A DNA stretch of 64,000 nucleotides from Bradyrhizobium campsiandrae. GTDB lineage: Bacteria; Pseudomonadota; Alphaproteobacteria; Rhizobiales; Xanthobacteraceae. Positions 18,195 to 27,192 of the stretch are shown here, piece by piece. Numbering within the stretch: position 1 is the stretch's first letter; every line of letters begins with the position of its first letter. Where the stretch lies: assembly GCF_014529705.1 (NCBI RefSeq), contig NZ_JAANIH010000003.1, forward strand, positions 1-64,000. Reading direction: 5' to 3'. The notes under the pieces were generated by a model that ran no database searches, was not told the origin of the DNA, and saw only the letters and a program-made list of their open reading frames with translations. A program made the translations under genes and the position numbers.

Positions 18195-19388
18195 ATGCCC
18201 TTTCCGCATGCCTCGGAAGCCCTGTCGCGCTTCACCGTGCTCGATCTGACCCGGGTCCGGTCCGGGCCGACCTGCGTGCGCCAGCTCGCGGATTGGGGGG
18301 CGACCGTGATCAAGATCGACGCACTGACCGAGGATGCCGGCGGCGAGCAGCCGGGCGGCCCGCGGCAGGGCTCCGACTTCCAGAATTTGCACCGCAACAA
18401 GCGGGCCATGACGCTGAACCTGAAGGACGAGCGCGGGCTCGCCGTGTTCAAGCGCCTCGCCGCCAGGGCCGACGTCGTGGTCGAGAATTTCCGGCCCGAC
18501 GTGAAGAAGAAGCTCGGCATCGACTATGAGAGCCTCGCCGCGATCAACCCGCGCATCGTCTATGGCAGCATCTCCGGCTTCGGCCAGGACGGCCCCTATC
18601 ACAAGCGCCCCGGCTTCGATCAGATCGCGCAAGGCATGGGCGGGCTGATGTCGATCACCGGGGCGCCGGGGGAAGGCCCGATGCGGGTCGGCATTCCCGT
18701 CGCCGACCTCACCGCGGGCCTGTTCTGCGCCATGGGTATTCTCACCGCGCTGCTCGAGCGCGAGGTCTCCGGCAAGGGACAGTGGGTGCAGACCTCGCTG
18801 CTGCAGGCCCAGATCTTCATGCTCGACTTCCAGGCCGCGCGCTGGCTGATGGAGAAAGAGGTCGCCAAGCAGGCCGGCAACAACCATCCGACCAGCATCC
18901 CGACCGGCGTGTTCAAGACCTCGGACGGCTACATCAACATCGCCACCACCGGCGGGCGGATCTGGGAGCGTTGCGCGCAGGCGATCGGCGCGCCGGAGCT
19001 CTACAGCCATCCCGACTATGCGACCGCCCCTGCCCGCTCCAAGAACCGCGACGCGCTCAACGCCGAGATCGAGAAGCGCACCGTGACCAAGTCGACCGAG
19101 ACCTGGGTCCGTGAGCTCAACGAGGCGGGCGTTCCGTGCGGGCCGATCTATGCGATCGACCAGATGTTCGAGGACGCGCAGGTCAAGCACCTCGGCATCG
19201 CGCAGGACGTGCCCAACGACGAGGGCCGCCATATCCGCCTGGTCGGCCAGCCCGTGACGCTGTCACGCACGCCGAGCAAGATGGTGGCGCGCCCGCCTGA
19301 ATTCGGCGAGCAGACCGACGAGGTGCTGAAGGAGTTCGGCTTCGGCACCGAGGAGATTGCAAAGCTCAGGGACGCGAAGGTGGTGTAG
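18195..19388 (+). CDS. CaiB/BaiF family CoA-transferase
   Basis: The 397-residue family III CoA transferase opens with VLDLTRVRSGPTCVRQLADW and has the GFGQDGPYHKRPGFDQIAQG region. The Asp of VADLTAGLFCAMGIL is at the position of the catalytic aspartate that forms the acyl-enzyme. These enzymes move CoA between organic acids in the cytoplasm; the substrate cannot be told. The ATG at 18195 fits the family length. The 3' end overlaps the 3' end of tctA on the other strand by 23 bases, and a nearby Tct system for carboxylates is suggestive. Confidence 0.88.
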   Translation: MPFPHASEALSRFTVLDLTRVRSGPTCVRQLADWGATVIKIDALTEDAGGEQPGGPRQGSDFQNLHRNKRAMTLNLKDERGLAVFKRLAARADVVVENFRPDVKKKLGIDYESLAAINPRIVYGSISGFGQDGPYHKRPGFDQIAQGMGGLMSITGAPGEGPMRVGIPVADLTAGLFCAMGILTALLEREVSGKGQWVQTSLLQAQIFMLDFQAARWLMEKEVAKQAGNNHPTSIPTGVFKTSDGYINIATTGGRIWERCAQAIGAPELYSHPDYATAPARSKNRDALNAEIEKRTVTKSTETWVRELNEAGVPCGPIYAIDQMFEDAQVKHLGIAQDVPNDEGRHIRLVGQPVTLSRTPSKMVARPPEFGEQTDEVLKEFGFGTEEIAKLRDAKVV

Positions 19389-20904
19389 GCGCGTCTGCCG
19401 TCCTGGTCCGCCGCGTCCGCCCAACGCGGGCGAGCAGCCCGTCGATGACAGGCCAGAACAGCAGCACGATGGCCAGCGTCGTGATCGAGCCGACCAGGCC
19501 GTTCGACCAGAACACCTTGAGGTCGCCACCGGAGCCGATCATCGACAAGCGGAAGGCATCCTCGGCGCGGTTGCCGAGCACCAGCGCCAGCGTGAACGGC
19601 GCCAGCGGAATGCCGATCTTCTTGAAGACGTAGCCGACGAGGCCGAAGCCCAGCATCAGCCAGATGTCGAACATCGCGTTCTGGATTGCATAGGCGCCGA
19701 TCGCGCACGACACCACGATCATCGGCGCGACCGCGGCAAACGGCACACGCAGGATCGAGGCGAAGATCGGCACCGTCGTCAGCACCAGCACGAGGCCGAC
19801 GACATTGCCGAGATACATCGAGGCGATCAGGCCCCAGACGAAATCCTTGTGCTCGACGAACAGCAGCGGCCCCGGATTGAGCCCCCACACCATCAACCCG
19901 CCGAGCAGGATCGCGGCGGTGCCGGAGCCGGGAATGCCGAGCGCCAGCATCGGCAGCAGCGCCGAGGTCCCGGAGGCATGCGCCGCCGTCTCGGGCGCAA
20001 ACACGCCTTCGATGCGGCCTTTGCCAAAGCTCTCGGGATCCTTGGCGAAGCGCTTGGCGAGATTATAGCCCATGAAGGACGCCGCGATCGCGCCGCCCGG
20101 CGTGATGCCGAGCCAGCAGCCGATGAAGGAGGAGCGCAGCAGCGTCATCCAATATTTCGGCAGGTCCTTCCACACGCCGAGCACAACGCGCAGCGAGATG
20201 CTCGCCGCGTGTCCGCGCAGCGCCAGCCGCTCCTCCATAGTCAGCAGAATCTCGCTGATGCCGAACAGGCCGATCACGGCGACGAGGAAGTTGATGCCGC
20301 GCAAGAGCTCAGCCGAGCCGAACGTCATGCGCAGCTGGCCCGACACCGTATCCATGCCGACGCCGGCGAGCAGGAGGCCGAGCGACATCGAGATGACCGT
20401 CTTGTGCCTGGCTTCTCGCCCCAATCCGACAAAAGAGCAGAAGGTCAGGAGGTACACTGCGAAGAACTCGGGCGGACCGAACTTCAGCGCGAAGGACGAG
20501 ATCATCGGCGCGAGGAAGGTAATCAAGAGCACCGCGACCAGTGACCCGATGAAGGACGAGGTGAAGGCGGCCGTCAGCGCCTCGGCCGCCCTGCCCTGCT
20601 GCGCCATCGGATAGCCGTCGAAGGTGGTCGCGACCGACCAGGCCTCACCCGGGATGTTGAACAGGATCGAGGTGATCGCACCGCCGAACAGCGCGCCCCA
20701 ATAGATGCAGGACAGCATCACGATCGCCGAGGTCGGGTCCATCGTGAAGGTGAGCGGCAACAAAATAGCGACGCCGTTGGGACCGCCGAGCCCGGGCAGC
20801 ACACCGACGAAGATGCCGAGCACCAGCCCGACCATCATCAGCACGAGCGTCTTCCACGTCAGCAGGACGGCAAAGCCGTGGAGCAAGAGGCCGAAAGCTT
20901 CCAT
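19366..20904 (-). CDS. tctA: Tripartite tricarboxylate transporter large membrane subunit TctA
   Basis: The 512-residue membrane protein has the TctA signatures: GLVLGIFVGVLPGLGGPNGV at the first conserved loop and the second repeat motif LGITPGGAIAASFMGYNLAK. MLALGIPGSGTAAILLGGLM is also present. TctA forms the sodium-coupled permease that accepts carboxylate substrates delivered by TctC. I started at the ATG 20902-20904 (MEAFGLLLHGF), preceded by GGCGGGG. tctC, tctB and tctA form one operon on the minus strand. Confidence 0.93.
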   Translation of the reverse strand: MEAFGLLLHGFAVLLTWKTLVLMMVGLVLGIFVGVLPGLGGPNGVAILLPLTFTMDPTSAIVMLSCIYWGALFGGAITSILFNIPGEAWSVATTFDGYPMAQQGRAAEALTAAFTSSFIGSLVAVLLITFLAPMISSFALKFGPPEFFAVYLLTFCSFVGLGREARHKTVISMSLGLLLAGVGMDTVSGQLRMTFGSAELLRGINFLVAVIGLFGISEILLTMEERLALRGHAASISLRVVLGVWKDLPKYWMTLLRSSFIGCWLGITPGGAIAASFMGYNLAKRFAKDPESFGKGRIEGVFAPETAAHASGTSALLPMLALGIPGSGTAAILLGGLMVWGLNPGPLLFVEHKDFVWGLIASMYLGNVVGLVLVLTTVPIFASILRVPFAAVAPMIVVSCAIGAYAIQNAMFDIWLMLGFGLVGYVFKKIGIPLAPFTLALVLGNRAEDAFRLSMIGSGGDLKVFWSNGLVGSITTLAIVLLFWPVIDGLLARVGRTRRTRTADAPTPPSRP

Positions 20905-20915
20905 CGCGGCCCCGC

Positions 20916-21458
20916 CTAATAACCGAAGGCCGCTTCGAGCGGCCCCTTCGGCATGATGACGTCGAAGGCCATGTCGAAGGTGACGAACATGACCGCCGTG
21001 AACAGAAATGCAGTGAGGAGCGACTTCCACAGCGCGATCTTGCCGACGAGGCGCATGAAGCCTGCGATCAGGAGAAAGCTTGCGACATAAAGGCCGAGAA
21101 ACTGCGTCACCAGGCAGAACAGCAGCGTCGGCACGAACACCGCCATCACGCGGCGCGCCTGCGCGCGCGTGACGAAAGTCTCGCTTGCTTTGCGACGCGC
21201 TGCGAGCGCGGCGATCAGGCCATAGAGGCTGCCGCCACCAAGAACCAGCGAGAGATAGAACGGAAAATAACCGGGCTCAGGCCCGGTCGAATCCCAGGAC
21301 GCGCCGGTGCGCCAATTGTCGTAGCCGAGGGTTGCGGCAAGCGCGAGCAGCAGGAGACAGACGATGATTTCCACCGCATGGGTGCTCGCGAGGGATGGCG
21401 AGTTGTCTTCAGGCGCGGTCGGGTCGTCGACGACGATTTCAAGATCGGTTTGGGACAT
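20916..21458 (-). CDS. tctB: Tripartite tricarboxylate transporter small membrane subunit TctB
   Basis: The 180-residue protein has four hydrophobic spans, including AVEIIVCLLLLALAATLGY and ALWKSLLTAFLFTAVMFVTF, which is the TctB layout. The conserved GPEPGYFPFYLSLVLGGGSL loop after the first span is typical. It partners TctA in the membrane. The ATG at 21458 was chosen over an upstream TTG at 21470; neither has a clear ribosome binding site. Only 11 bases separate it from tctA. Confidence 0.88.
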   Translation of the reverse strand: MSQTDLEIVVDDPTAPEDNSPSLASTHAVEIIVCLLLLALAATLGYDNWRTGASWDSTGPEPGYFPFYLSLVLGGGSLYGLIAALAARRKASETFVTRAQARRVMAVFVPTLLFCLVTQFLGLYVASFLLIAGFMRLVGKIALWKSLLTAFLFTAVMFVTFDMAFDVIMPKGPLEAAFGY

Positions 21459-21485
21459 GCTCGGATGCAAGGCTGGAGTGTTTCA

Positions 21486-21511
21486 CCTCTCCCCGCTCTT
21501 ACGGGGAGAGG
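21486..21511. repeat. Palindromic hairpin between tctC and tctB
   Basis: A perfect 10-base stem, CCTCTCCCCG (21486-21495) and CGGGGAGAGG (21502-21511) around a six-base loop, matches the ends of the repeats at 9402 and 12893. It looks like a solo copy of the terminal palindrome. In the tct mRNA it could stabilise or partly terminate after tctC, a common way to produce more binding protein than permease. Confidence 0.7.
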
Positions 21512-21529
21512 GAGAAAAAGAAGAGACAG

Positions 21530-22504
21530 CTACTTCGCGACGAATCCGGCTTCCATCATCAGCGACTTGTTCTGGGCGTCGTCCTCCTCGAGGAATTGCA
21601 CCATGTCCTTGCCGGTGAGGAAGATCGGCTTCAAGGCCTGCTTTTCCATATAGTCCTTGTATTCGGCAGTCTGCGTCACCTTGTGGAACAGTTCGACATA
21701 GAACGCCTGCTGCTCCGGCGTGACCTTGCCAGGCAGGAACATCGCGCGCAGCATCAGATACTGCACGTCGACGCCCTCCTCCTTGCAGGTCGGAATATCG
21801 GCCCAGGACTGCGTGTCCGTCACCTTGGCTGTGTAGGAGATGCGCTCCTTGTCGAACACGCAGAGCGGACGCACCTGGCCCGCACGCCACACCTCGAGGT
21901 TCTCGGATGGATTGTTGACGTTGGATTCGGTGTGGTTGCCGACCAGTTGGGTCGCAGCTTCGCCACCGGACTTGTAGGGCAGATAGGAGAACTTCACGCC
22001 GGTCTTCTGCTCGAGGAAGACGGTCAGCACGTGGTCCTCGCGCTTGGAGCCGGTGCCGCCCATTTTGAACGGCGAGCTCGCAGCCTTGGCGGCCTCGACG
22101 AATTCCTTCACCGTCTTGGGACCGGCGCTGTTGTCCCACAGCACGAACTGGTCGAGCGCGATCACCGAGACCGGGGTCAGCTCACGCCAGTTGAACGGGA
22201 TCTTGGCCGAGAGGGGCAGCATGTAGATCAGCGAATAGGCGATCAGCACCTTGTTCGGATCGCCCTCGCTGGACTTCATGTACATCAGCGCTTCCGCGCC
22301 CGAGGCGCCGCCTTTGAGCGAGACGACCACCGGCTGCTTCATCAGATTGTTCTTCTGGATCGCGGCCTGCATCATCCGGGCCATCTGGTCGGAGGCGCCA
22401 CCCGCACCCGCCGCCACCACGATCTCGACCGGTTTGGTCGGTTCCCAGCCGGCCACGGCCGGCGCAACCCAAAGCGCAGCCGCCAAAGTCATTGCGGCCC
22501 TCAT
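21530..22504 (-). CDS. tctC: Tripartite tricarboxylate transporter substrate-binding protein TctC
   Basis: The 324-residue periplasmic protein of the Bug/TctC family has a signal peptide (MRAAMTLAAALWVAPAVAG), then the conserved first-domain strand KPVEIVVAAGAGGASDQMAR and the substrate loops MGGTGSKREDHVLTVFL and LPYKSGGEAATQLVGNH. It presents organic acids to TctAB. The frame is open further upstream, but the ATG at 22502-22504 begins the signal peptide. It is first in the operon, before a hairpin and tctB. Confidence 0.9.
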   Translation of the reverse strand: MRAAMTLAAALWVAPAVAGWEPTKPVEIVVAAGAGGASDQMARMMQAAIQKNNLMKQPVVVSLKGGASGAEALMYMKSSEGDPNKVLIAYSLIYMLPLSAKIPFNWRELTPVSVIALDQFVLWDNSAGPKTVKEFVEAAKAASSPFKMGGTGSKREDHVLTVFLEQKTGVKFSYLPYKSGGEAATQLVGNHTESNVNNPSENLEVWRAGQVRPLCVFDKERISYTAKVTDTQSWADIPTCKEEGVDVQYLMLRAMFLPGKVTPEQQAFYVELFHKVTQTAEYKDYMEKQALKPIFLTGKDMVQFLEEDDAQNKSLMMEAGFVAK

Positions 22505-22678
22505 TCCATGTCCCACGTGCGTCCACTCCAAATTCTTGTCTATGTTTTTGTTCGGATTGGCAATTCGCCAAAGCCAGAGACGGACCGCATTGTGCGGGCG
22601 AACGCCGGCCAGTTCAAGCCGCCCGGCATCGTACCGCTTATGACTTTGGAATGAGATTGAATGCAAGCGCGAGCCGTC

Positions 22679-22707
22679 AAAAAAGCGCGGGCCCTCGGGA
22701 CCCGCGC
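22679..22707 (-). terminator. Intrinsic terminator of the VCBS/RTX gene
   Basis: Read on the minus strand, GCGCGGG pairs with CCCGCGC, with an inner CCC/GGG pair, and is followed directly by six T residues (22679-22684 on the plus strand are all A). It starts about 30 bases after the stop of the large VCBS gene, the ideal place for a factor-independent terminator. Confidence 0.88.
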
Positions 22708-22736
22708 GCGTCTCGCAAAACCGGTGTGTCGCGCGA

Positions 22737-25700
22737 CTAGACGATCAGGATGTCGTGCGGGTTTATCACCGCGCCGACCTGGACGGCCACGATCGCATGC
22801 GCCGAGCCTTGCGTACCGTCAGCGCTCAAATAAAGCGTGTGGTTGGCCGTATCGAAGTGGAATTCGGCCGCGCCGGAGAAATTATTGTCGGCTGAGCTCT
22901 CGAATGTTGACGTCACGTCCATTCCTGCCGTCAGGCCGCCGCTAAAGCCACTCGCCGAAATCGCAATGCGATCGTGCTCGGTGGTGTTGTTGAAATCGGT
23001 GATCTGGCCGGGCGCGGTCGGCGGCTGGAGGAAAGCGAAGGTATCGTTGCCGCCGCCTCCGGTCATGACGTTGCCGCTGGTAGTGCCGATGAGGACATCG
23101 TTGCCGGCGCCGCCGATGAGTTGCTCACCGCCCTGGGTGGCGATCAGGATGCTGTCGCCAGCCCCCGCACTCAGGCTGCTGGCAGACGGCGCATTGTTGA
23201 CGATCGTTGCGGTCGCAATGTTGGCCGACGTCGTGATGCCGTCGGAGGCCGTGTAGTTGAAGGAGCCGCCAAGGGTCGCGTCATCGGTGAAGAACGCATC
23301 GCCGAAACTGACGGCGGTACCACCTCCAGAACTCGAAGTGACACTTCCAAGACCGACGTGGTCGGTGGCGTCAGGATCGGTGTCGTTCGAGCCCAGAGCC
23401 CAGCCCGGAATATCGACCGTGCCGCCGGCACCGATGTCGGTAACCACGGTCTCGCTCACCGCGGTCGGTGCCTCGTTGACGCCGTTGATGGCGACCGAGA
23501 CATCCTGCACGGTAGAGGCACCGTTGCTATCGAGGATGGTGACCGCATAGGTCTGCACCAGCGTTTGCCCCTGCGCCAGGAACTGGATGTCTGCGTTGTC
23601 GACCGTGTAGTGCCAGGCGACTGACCCGTGCCCCGGCGCGTCCGATACCGGATCGAGCGAGAATGTCCCGACATAGCCGCTGCCCTGGGCCGTAAAGCTG
23701 GCCGTATGCGTATCTGCGGCCTCGGCGTCGGAGAAAGAGATTGACCCGTCGGTGGTCTCCGCCGCAGGTCCGGTCGTCGGCGCGACCGAGATGGCATCGA
23801 GCAGCTGGCCGGAACCGTCGGTGCCGAAGTCGAACTCCAGGGACGTCGAGCCACCGCCTGTGTGGCCAATGACATCGAACGTGTATTTGGTGAAACCAAG
23901 CGCCTCCTGGGTCGAACCCAAGATCTGCGCGCCGTCCCAGAACGCGGAGAACGAGGTCGATGACGCATCGGGATCGCCGGCGACCTCAAAGCTCAGCGTG
24001 TAGTGCTGTCCGGCAACCGTGGCGACATTCTGCTGCAGGAAACCATCGCCAAGCAGCGCTGAATAATTGCCATACTGCCCACCCAGCAACAACAGGTCGG
24101 CCGCAGCGCCCGCAGCGGTCCAGCCGCTTACATTGCCGGTCTCGAAGCCGCCATTGACGAGGACCGACGGGCCGGCTCCCTCGGTCAGCGTTCCGAGCGC
24201 ATTGGCGGCGGTGATCACGGGCGCATCATCGGCACCGACCATGTTAAACGTCAAAGTGGAGTCGTGGCTCTCGCCGAGGCTGTTGGTGACGGTGATCGTG
24301 AACTGGTCGCTCGCATTGTCTCCGTTCTGGAGCTGATCAAGCGCCGGGCTGGCCGTGTAATGATAGGTGCCGTCGGCCTCGACGATCAGCGAGCCATGTG
24401 CGCCGGCGATCGATGTGCCGACATTGGCGGCATTCCCGTCAACGGCGGTGATGCTGAGCGACAGACTTCCGTCGCCGGGACTGTCGGACGCGTCGAAGAT
24501 AGCGTTGCCCGCGGCAACGATCTGGCCGGCGTCGGTTAGCGGCGTGTCGTCGATCGTCGCGCTGACGGGATTGACGATCATTGCGTCGGCAGCGCCGGTC
24601 GCGGTGACCGTGACCTGCTGGGTCGAGGTCGCTACGCCGTCGCTCACCGTGACGTCGTAGACGACCGTCAGCGTCTCGCCCGCGCCAAGGAAGTCCAGGT
24701 CCCGGTCCGCAATATTGAAGCTCCAGTCGATGCCTCCGGAGCCCGAGCCCGTGGAATCGTGGAGCACCGTCGTCAGCGCCACCTGCAGGTCATTTAGCGT
24801 CTCGCCGGCAACCGCGGGATGTCCCGACCACACCGCAGAATCGAGCGCCACGCCGACCGAGTGAACATCGGACAAATCGACGTCCGCAAAATTCAGCGTC
24901 TGGACCGCCGTCGAGTCGGGCGAGGACGAATTGGTCACGCCGGGCTGCTCGGACAGCGAGGCCGATTCGGGCCCGCTGGTGATGACGGGCGCATCATTGG
25001 CTCCGGTGATCACCACAGATACAGTCTGCGTCGAACTGGTCGAACCGTCTGCAACCTTGATGTGGTAGTTCACCGTCAGCGTTTCGTTGGCCGCGAGATA
25101 ATCGAGATCCTTGTCGGCAATCGCAAAATTCCAGTCGATGCTACCCGAGCCGGTACCCGTGGAATCGTGCAGCACCGTCGTCAACGCCGCGGCAAGATCG
25201 GCCTGCGTCGCCGCTGGCGGCGTCGGTCCGGAGGTCGAGTCCAGCGCCACGGTCACGACGTGCGTGTCGCTGGTGTCCTGGTCGGTGAAAGCGAGCGTGC
25301 CCGCAGGACTGGTTGGCGTCGTGTCCGGCGCCGATGAACCCGTGGTGGCGTCCTGCTCGGTCGCGGTCGACGATTCCGGACCACTCGTCATCACGACCGG
25401 ATGATTGACGCCGAGAATGGTGACCGTGACATCCTGCGTGGCGGTGCCGCCGTGAACGTCGTTAACAGTCACATGATAGACGAGCTCGAGCGTCTCGCCG
25501 CCATTGAGGAAATTGGTCGCCCCGTTGGCGAGCGCGAAGTTCCAGTCGACCTCGCCGAGCACATGGCCGGTTGAATCCTCCAGCGCCGTGCCGAACGCGG
25601 CGAGCAGCTGCGCGTTCGTCAAAGGGATCGCACCGCCGCCCGAACGGCTGGCGCTGACCGTGGTTGAGACGGTGTGCATGTCGGCGAGGTCGACATCGCT

Positions 25701-26630
25701 GAAGAACAGATCGCCATGCGCGGTGAGATTGCCTGACAGATCGACATTGTGATCCTCGACCAGAGCGGCCGATTCCGGGCACGACAGGTACATCGGCTTG
25801 TCGTTGGTGCCGACCACGGTGACCGTCACCGTCTGCGTCGAGATACCACCGGCATGATCGTCGAGTTGCACAGTGTAGGTGATGTCGAGATGCTGGCCCG
25901 CAGCAAGATAATCGAAAGCGAGATCGGGCGCCGAGAAGGTGGTGTTGATCGTACCGGCGCTGGAGCCGGAATTCTTGACGACGTTGTCGACGTGAAGGAA
26001 CGCCATCAGCTCGGCATCGCCGAGCGGACCCGGCAACAGGCCCGCAGTGGCGCCGGAGGCGGATACGCCCGTAACGGTCGCGGTGTGGCCGGTATTGGTG
26101 AGATCGTCATCGGTGAAGTTGAGCGCGACGTGGACCGTGTCTGATGACAGCGACAGCGTCTGGTTCGCCTGCTCGGTGACGGTCACCGCTGTCGTGGTGT
26201 TGATGACCGGCTTGTCGTCGGTGCCCGTGACGGTGATCTTAACGGTCTGGATGGCAGTGCCGCCGTGATTGTCGGAGACCGTGATGTCGTAGGTCAGGAC
26301 CAGCGTCTGATTCTTCGCAAGGAAATCGAAATCATCGTCCGCGTCGCTGAAGCTCCATTTGAGCTGGCCCGAGCCGCTGGAATCGCTGAGGATCTGTGAA
26401 TGCATCGCTGTCTGGAAATGCGCCAGCGATGCCGCCGGAATGATCGTTCCGCTGGATAAGACCGCGGATTGCAGCGTCGCCGAGGTCGTGTGGGTGTCAG
26501 TCTTGTCGCTGTCCTTGAAACTCATCGTCCCGGACAGCGTGTGCAGCACCGTCGAATCGGTGGTGTCGGTGAATTCGGTGAAGCTGCCCGTGGCGGATGA
26601 GGACGTGAAAACCGGCGTATGATTGGTCAT
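22737..26630 (-). CDS. Large VCBS/cadherin-like repeat protein with C-terminal RTX calcium-binding block
   Basis: This 1297-residue acidic protein has no N-terminal signal peptide. Repeated VCBS/Ig-like domains of about 100-130 residues end in motifs such as VTGTDDKPVI, VVGTNDKPMY, VITGANDAPVI and VGADDAPVI. The C-terminus has an RTX block (GGAGNDVLIG, MTGGGGNDTFAF) and a hydrophobic tail ending HDILIV. That layout fits a type I secreted adhesin or biofilm protein that folds with calcium outside the cell. No type I exporter genes lie next to it. The ATG at 26630 has AGGGA seven bases upstream. The gene seems monocistronic, with its own terminator. Confidence 0.88.
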   Translation of the reverse strand: MTNHTPVFTSSSATGSFTEFTDTTDSTVLHTLSGTMSFKDSDKTDTHTTSATLQSAVLSSGTIIPAASLAHFQTAMHSQILSDSSGSGQLKWSFSDADDDFDFLAKNQTLVLTYDITVSDNHGGTAIQTVKITVTGTDDKPVINTTTAVTVTEQANQTLSLSSDTVHVALNFTDDDLTNTGHTATVTGVSASGATAGLLPGPLGDAELMAFLHVDNVVKNSGSSAGTINTTFSAPDLAFDYLAAGQHLDITYTVQLDDHAGGISTQTVTVTVVGTNDKPMYLSCPESAALVEDHNVDLSGNLTAHGDLFFSDVDLADMHTVSTTVSASRSGGGAIPLTNAQLLAAFGTALEDSTGHVLGEVDWNFALANGATNFLNGGETLELVYHVTVNDVHGGTATQDVTVTILGVNHPVVMTSGPESSTATEQDATTGSSAPDTTPTSPAGTLAFTDQDTSDTHVVTVALDSTSGPTPPAATQADLAAALTTVLHDSTGTGSGSIDWNFAIADKDLDYLAANETLTVNYHIKVADGSTSSTQTVSVVITGANDAPVITSGPESASLSEQPGVTNSSSPDSTAVQTLNFADVDLSDVHSVGVALDSAVWSGHPAVAGETLNDLQVALTTVLHDSTGSGSGGIDWSFNIADRDLDFLGAGETLTVVYDVTVSDGVATSTQQVTVTATGAADAMIVNPVSATIDDTPLTDAGQIVAAGNAIFDASDSPGDGSLSLSITAVDGNAANVGTSIAGAHGSLIVEADGTYHYTASPALDQLQNGDNASDQFTITVTNSLGESHDSTLTFNMVGADDAPVITAANALGTLTEGAGPSVLVNGGFETGNVSGWTAAGAAADLLLLGGQYGNYSALLGDGFLQQNVATVAGQHYTLSFEVAGDPDASSTSFSAFWDGAQILGSTQEALGFTKYTFDVIGHTGGGSTSLEFDFGTDGSGQLLDAISVAPTTGPAAETTDGSISFSDAEAADTHTASFTAQGSGYVGTFSLDPVSDAPGHGSVAWHYTVDNADIQFLAQGQTLVQTYAVTILDSNGASTVQDVSVAINGVNEAPTAVSETVVTDIGAGGTVDIPGWALGSNDTDPDATDHVGLGSVTSSSGGGTAVSFGDAFFTDDATLGGSFNYTASDGITTSANIATATIVNNAPSASSLSAGAGDSILIATQGGEQLIGGAGNDVLIGTTSGNVMTGGGGNDTFAFLQPPTAPGQITDFNNTTEHDRIAISASGFSGGLTAGMDVTSTFESSADNNFSGAAEFHFDTANHTLYLSADGTQGSAHAIVAVQVGAVINPHDILIV

Positions 26631-27192
26631 GAAAAAATCCCTGCCTGCGTTTGCCATGAAGGCGCCGCCGCGTCAGGACGCGGCGACACGACTAACCGGT
26701 CCGAGAGATCGGACGAGATCCAACAGTCCTGACTTCAGAGTCTCAAGTGTCGTGGCTTGGTGTCGTGGCTTGGTGTCGTGGCTGGGGCCGTGCCTGGCGT
26801 CGGGATGGTCAGCGGCGATCAAATTTCTGGCGCGGCTCGCATCGTCGAACGTTCGTGACTACGATTTCAGTTCAATGACTTTCAGTTGCAGCACGGTGGG
26901 CCGAAACATCTTACGCAATACATGTCACTCGACGGGACTTGAAAATCACCCGACCGGCCCGTTCGCTTGAAAACAGGACGGTGGAATGCAACCTCCGCGA
27001 TCTTATGCCCGAGGTCGTCGTGCCGTCAACGTGAACGGGCACGCCAGCCGGCGCGCAATCGCAGTTCCGGGCGAGGGAACTGCTTGAAAGACTGGCGACA
27101 ATTGGAAATTCGGCAAGCGGCTCACGACCCCGAGAACGATCGCCCCGCTGCGCGCAGCGCTCGACAAATGGCGCAAAAAGCAAAGAGCTGCG
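26631..27192. other. Intergenic region upstream of the VCBS gene, without a recognised gene
   Basis: This 562-base stretch must hold the VCBS promoter. A perfect hairpin CGCCGCGT/ACGCGGCG at 26666-26685 lies in the probable leader of that gene and could influence its expression. A 13-base tandem repeat is annotated separately. I found no convincing open reading frame or RNA gene in the rest. Confidence 0.5.
26748..26786. repeat. 13-bp tandem repeat
   Basis: The unit TGTCGTGGCTTGG occurs at 26748-26760 and 26761-26773, with a third copy differing at one base at 26774-26786. It lies about 120-155 bases upstream of the VCBS start codon, in the likely promoter zone. Confidence 0.85.
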
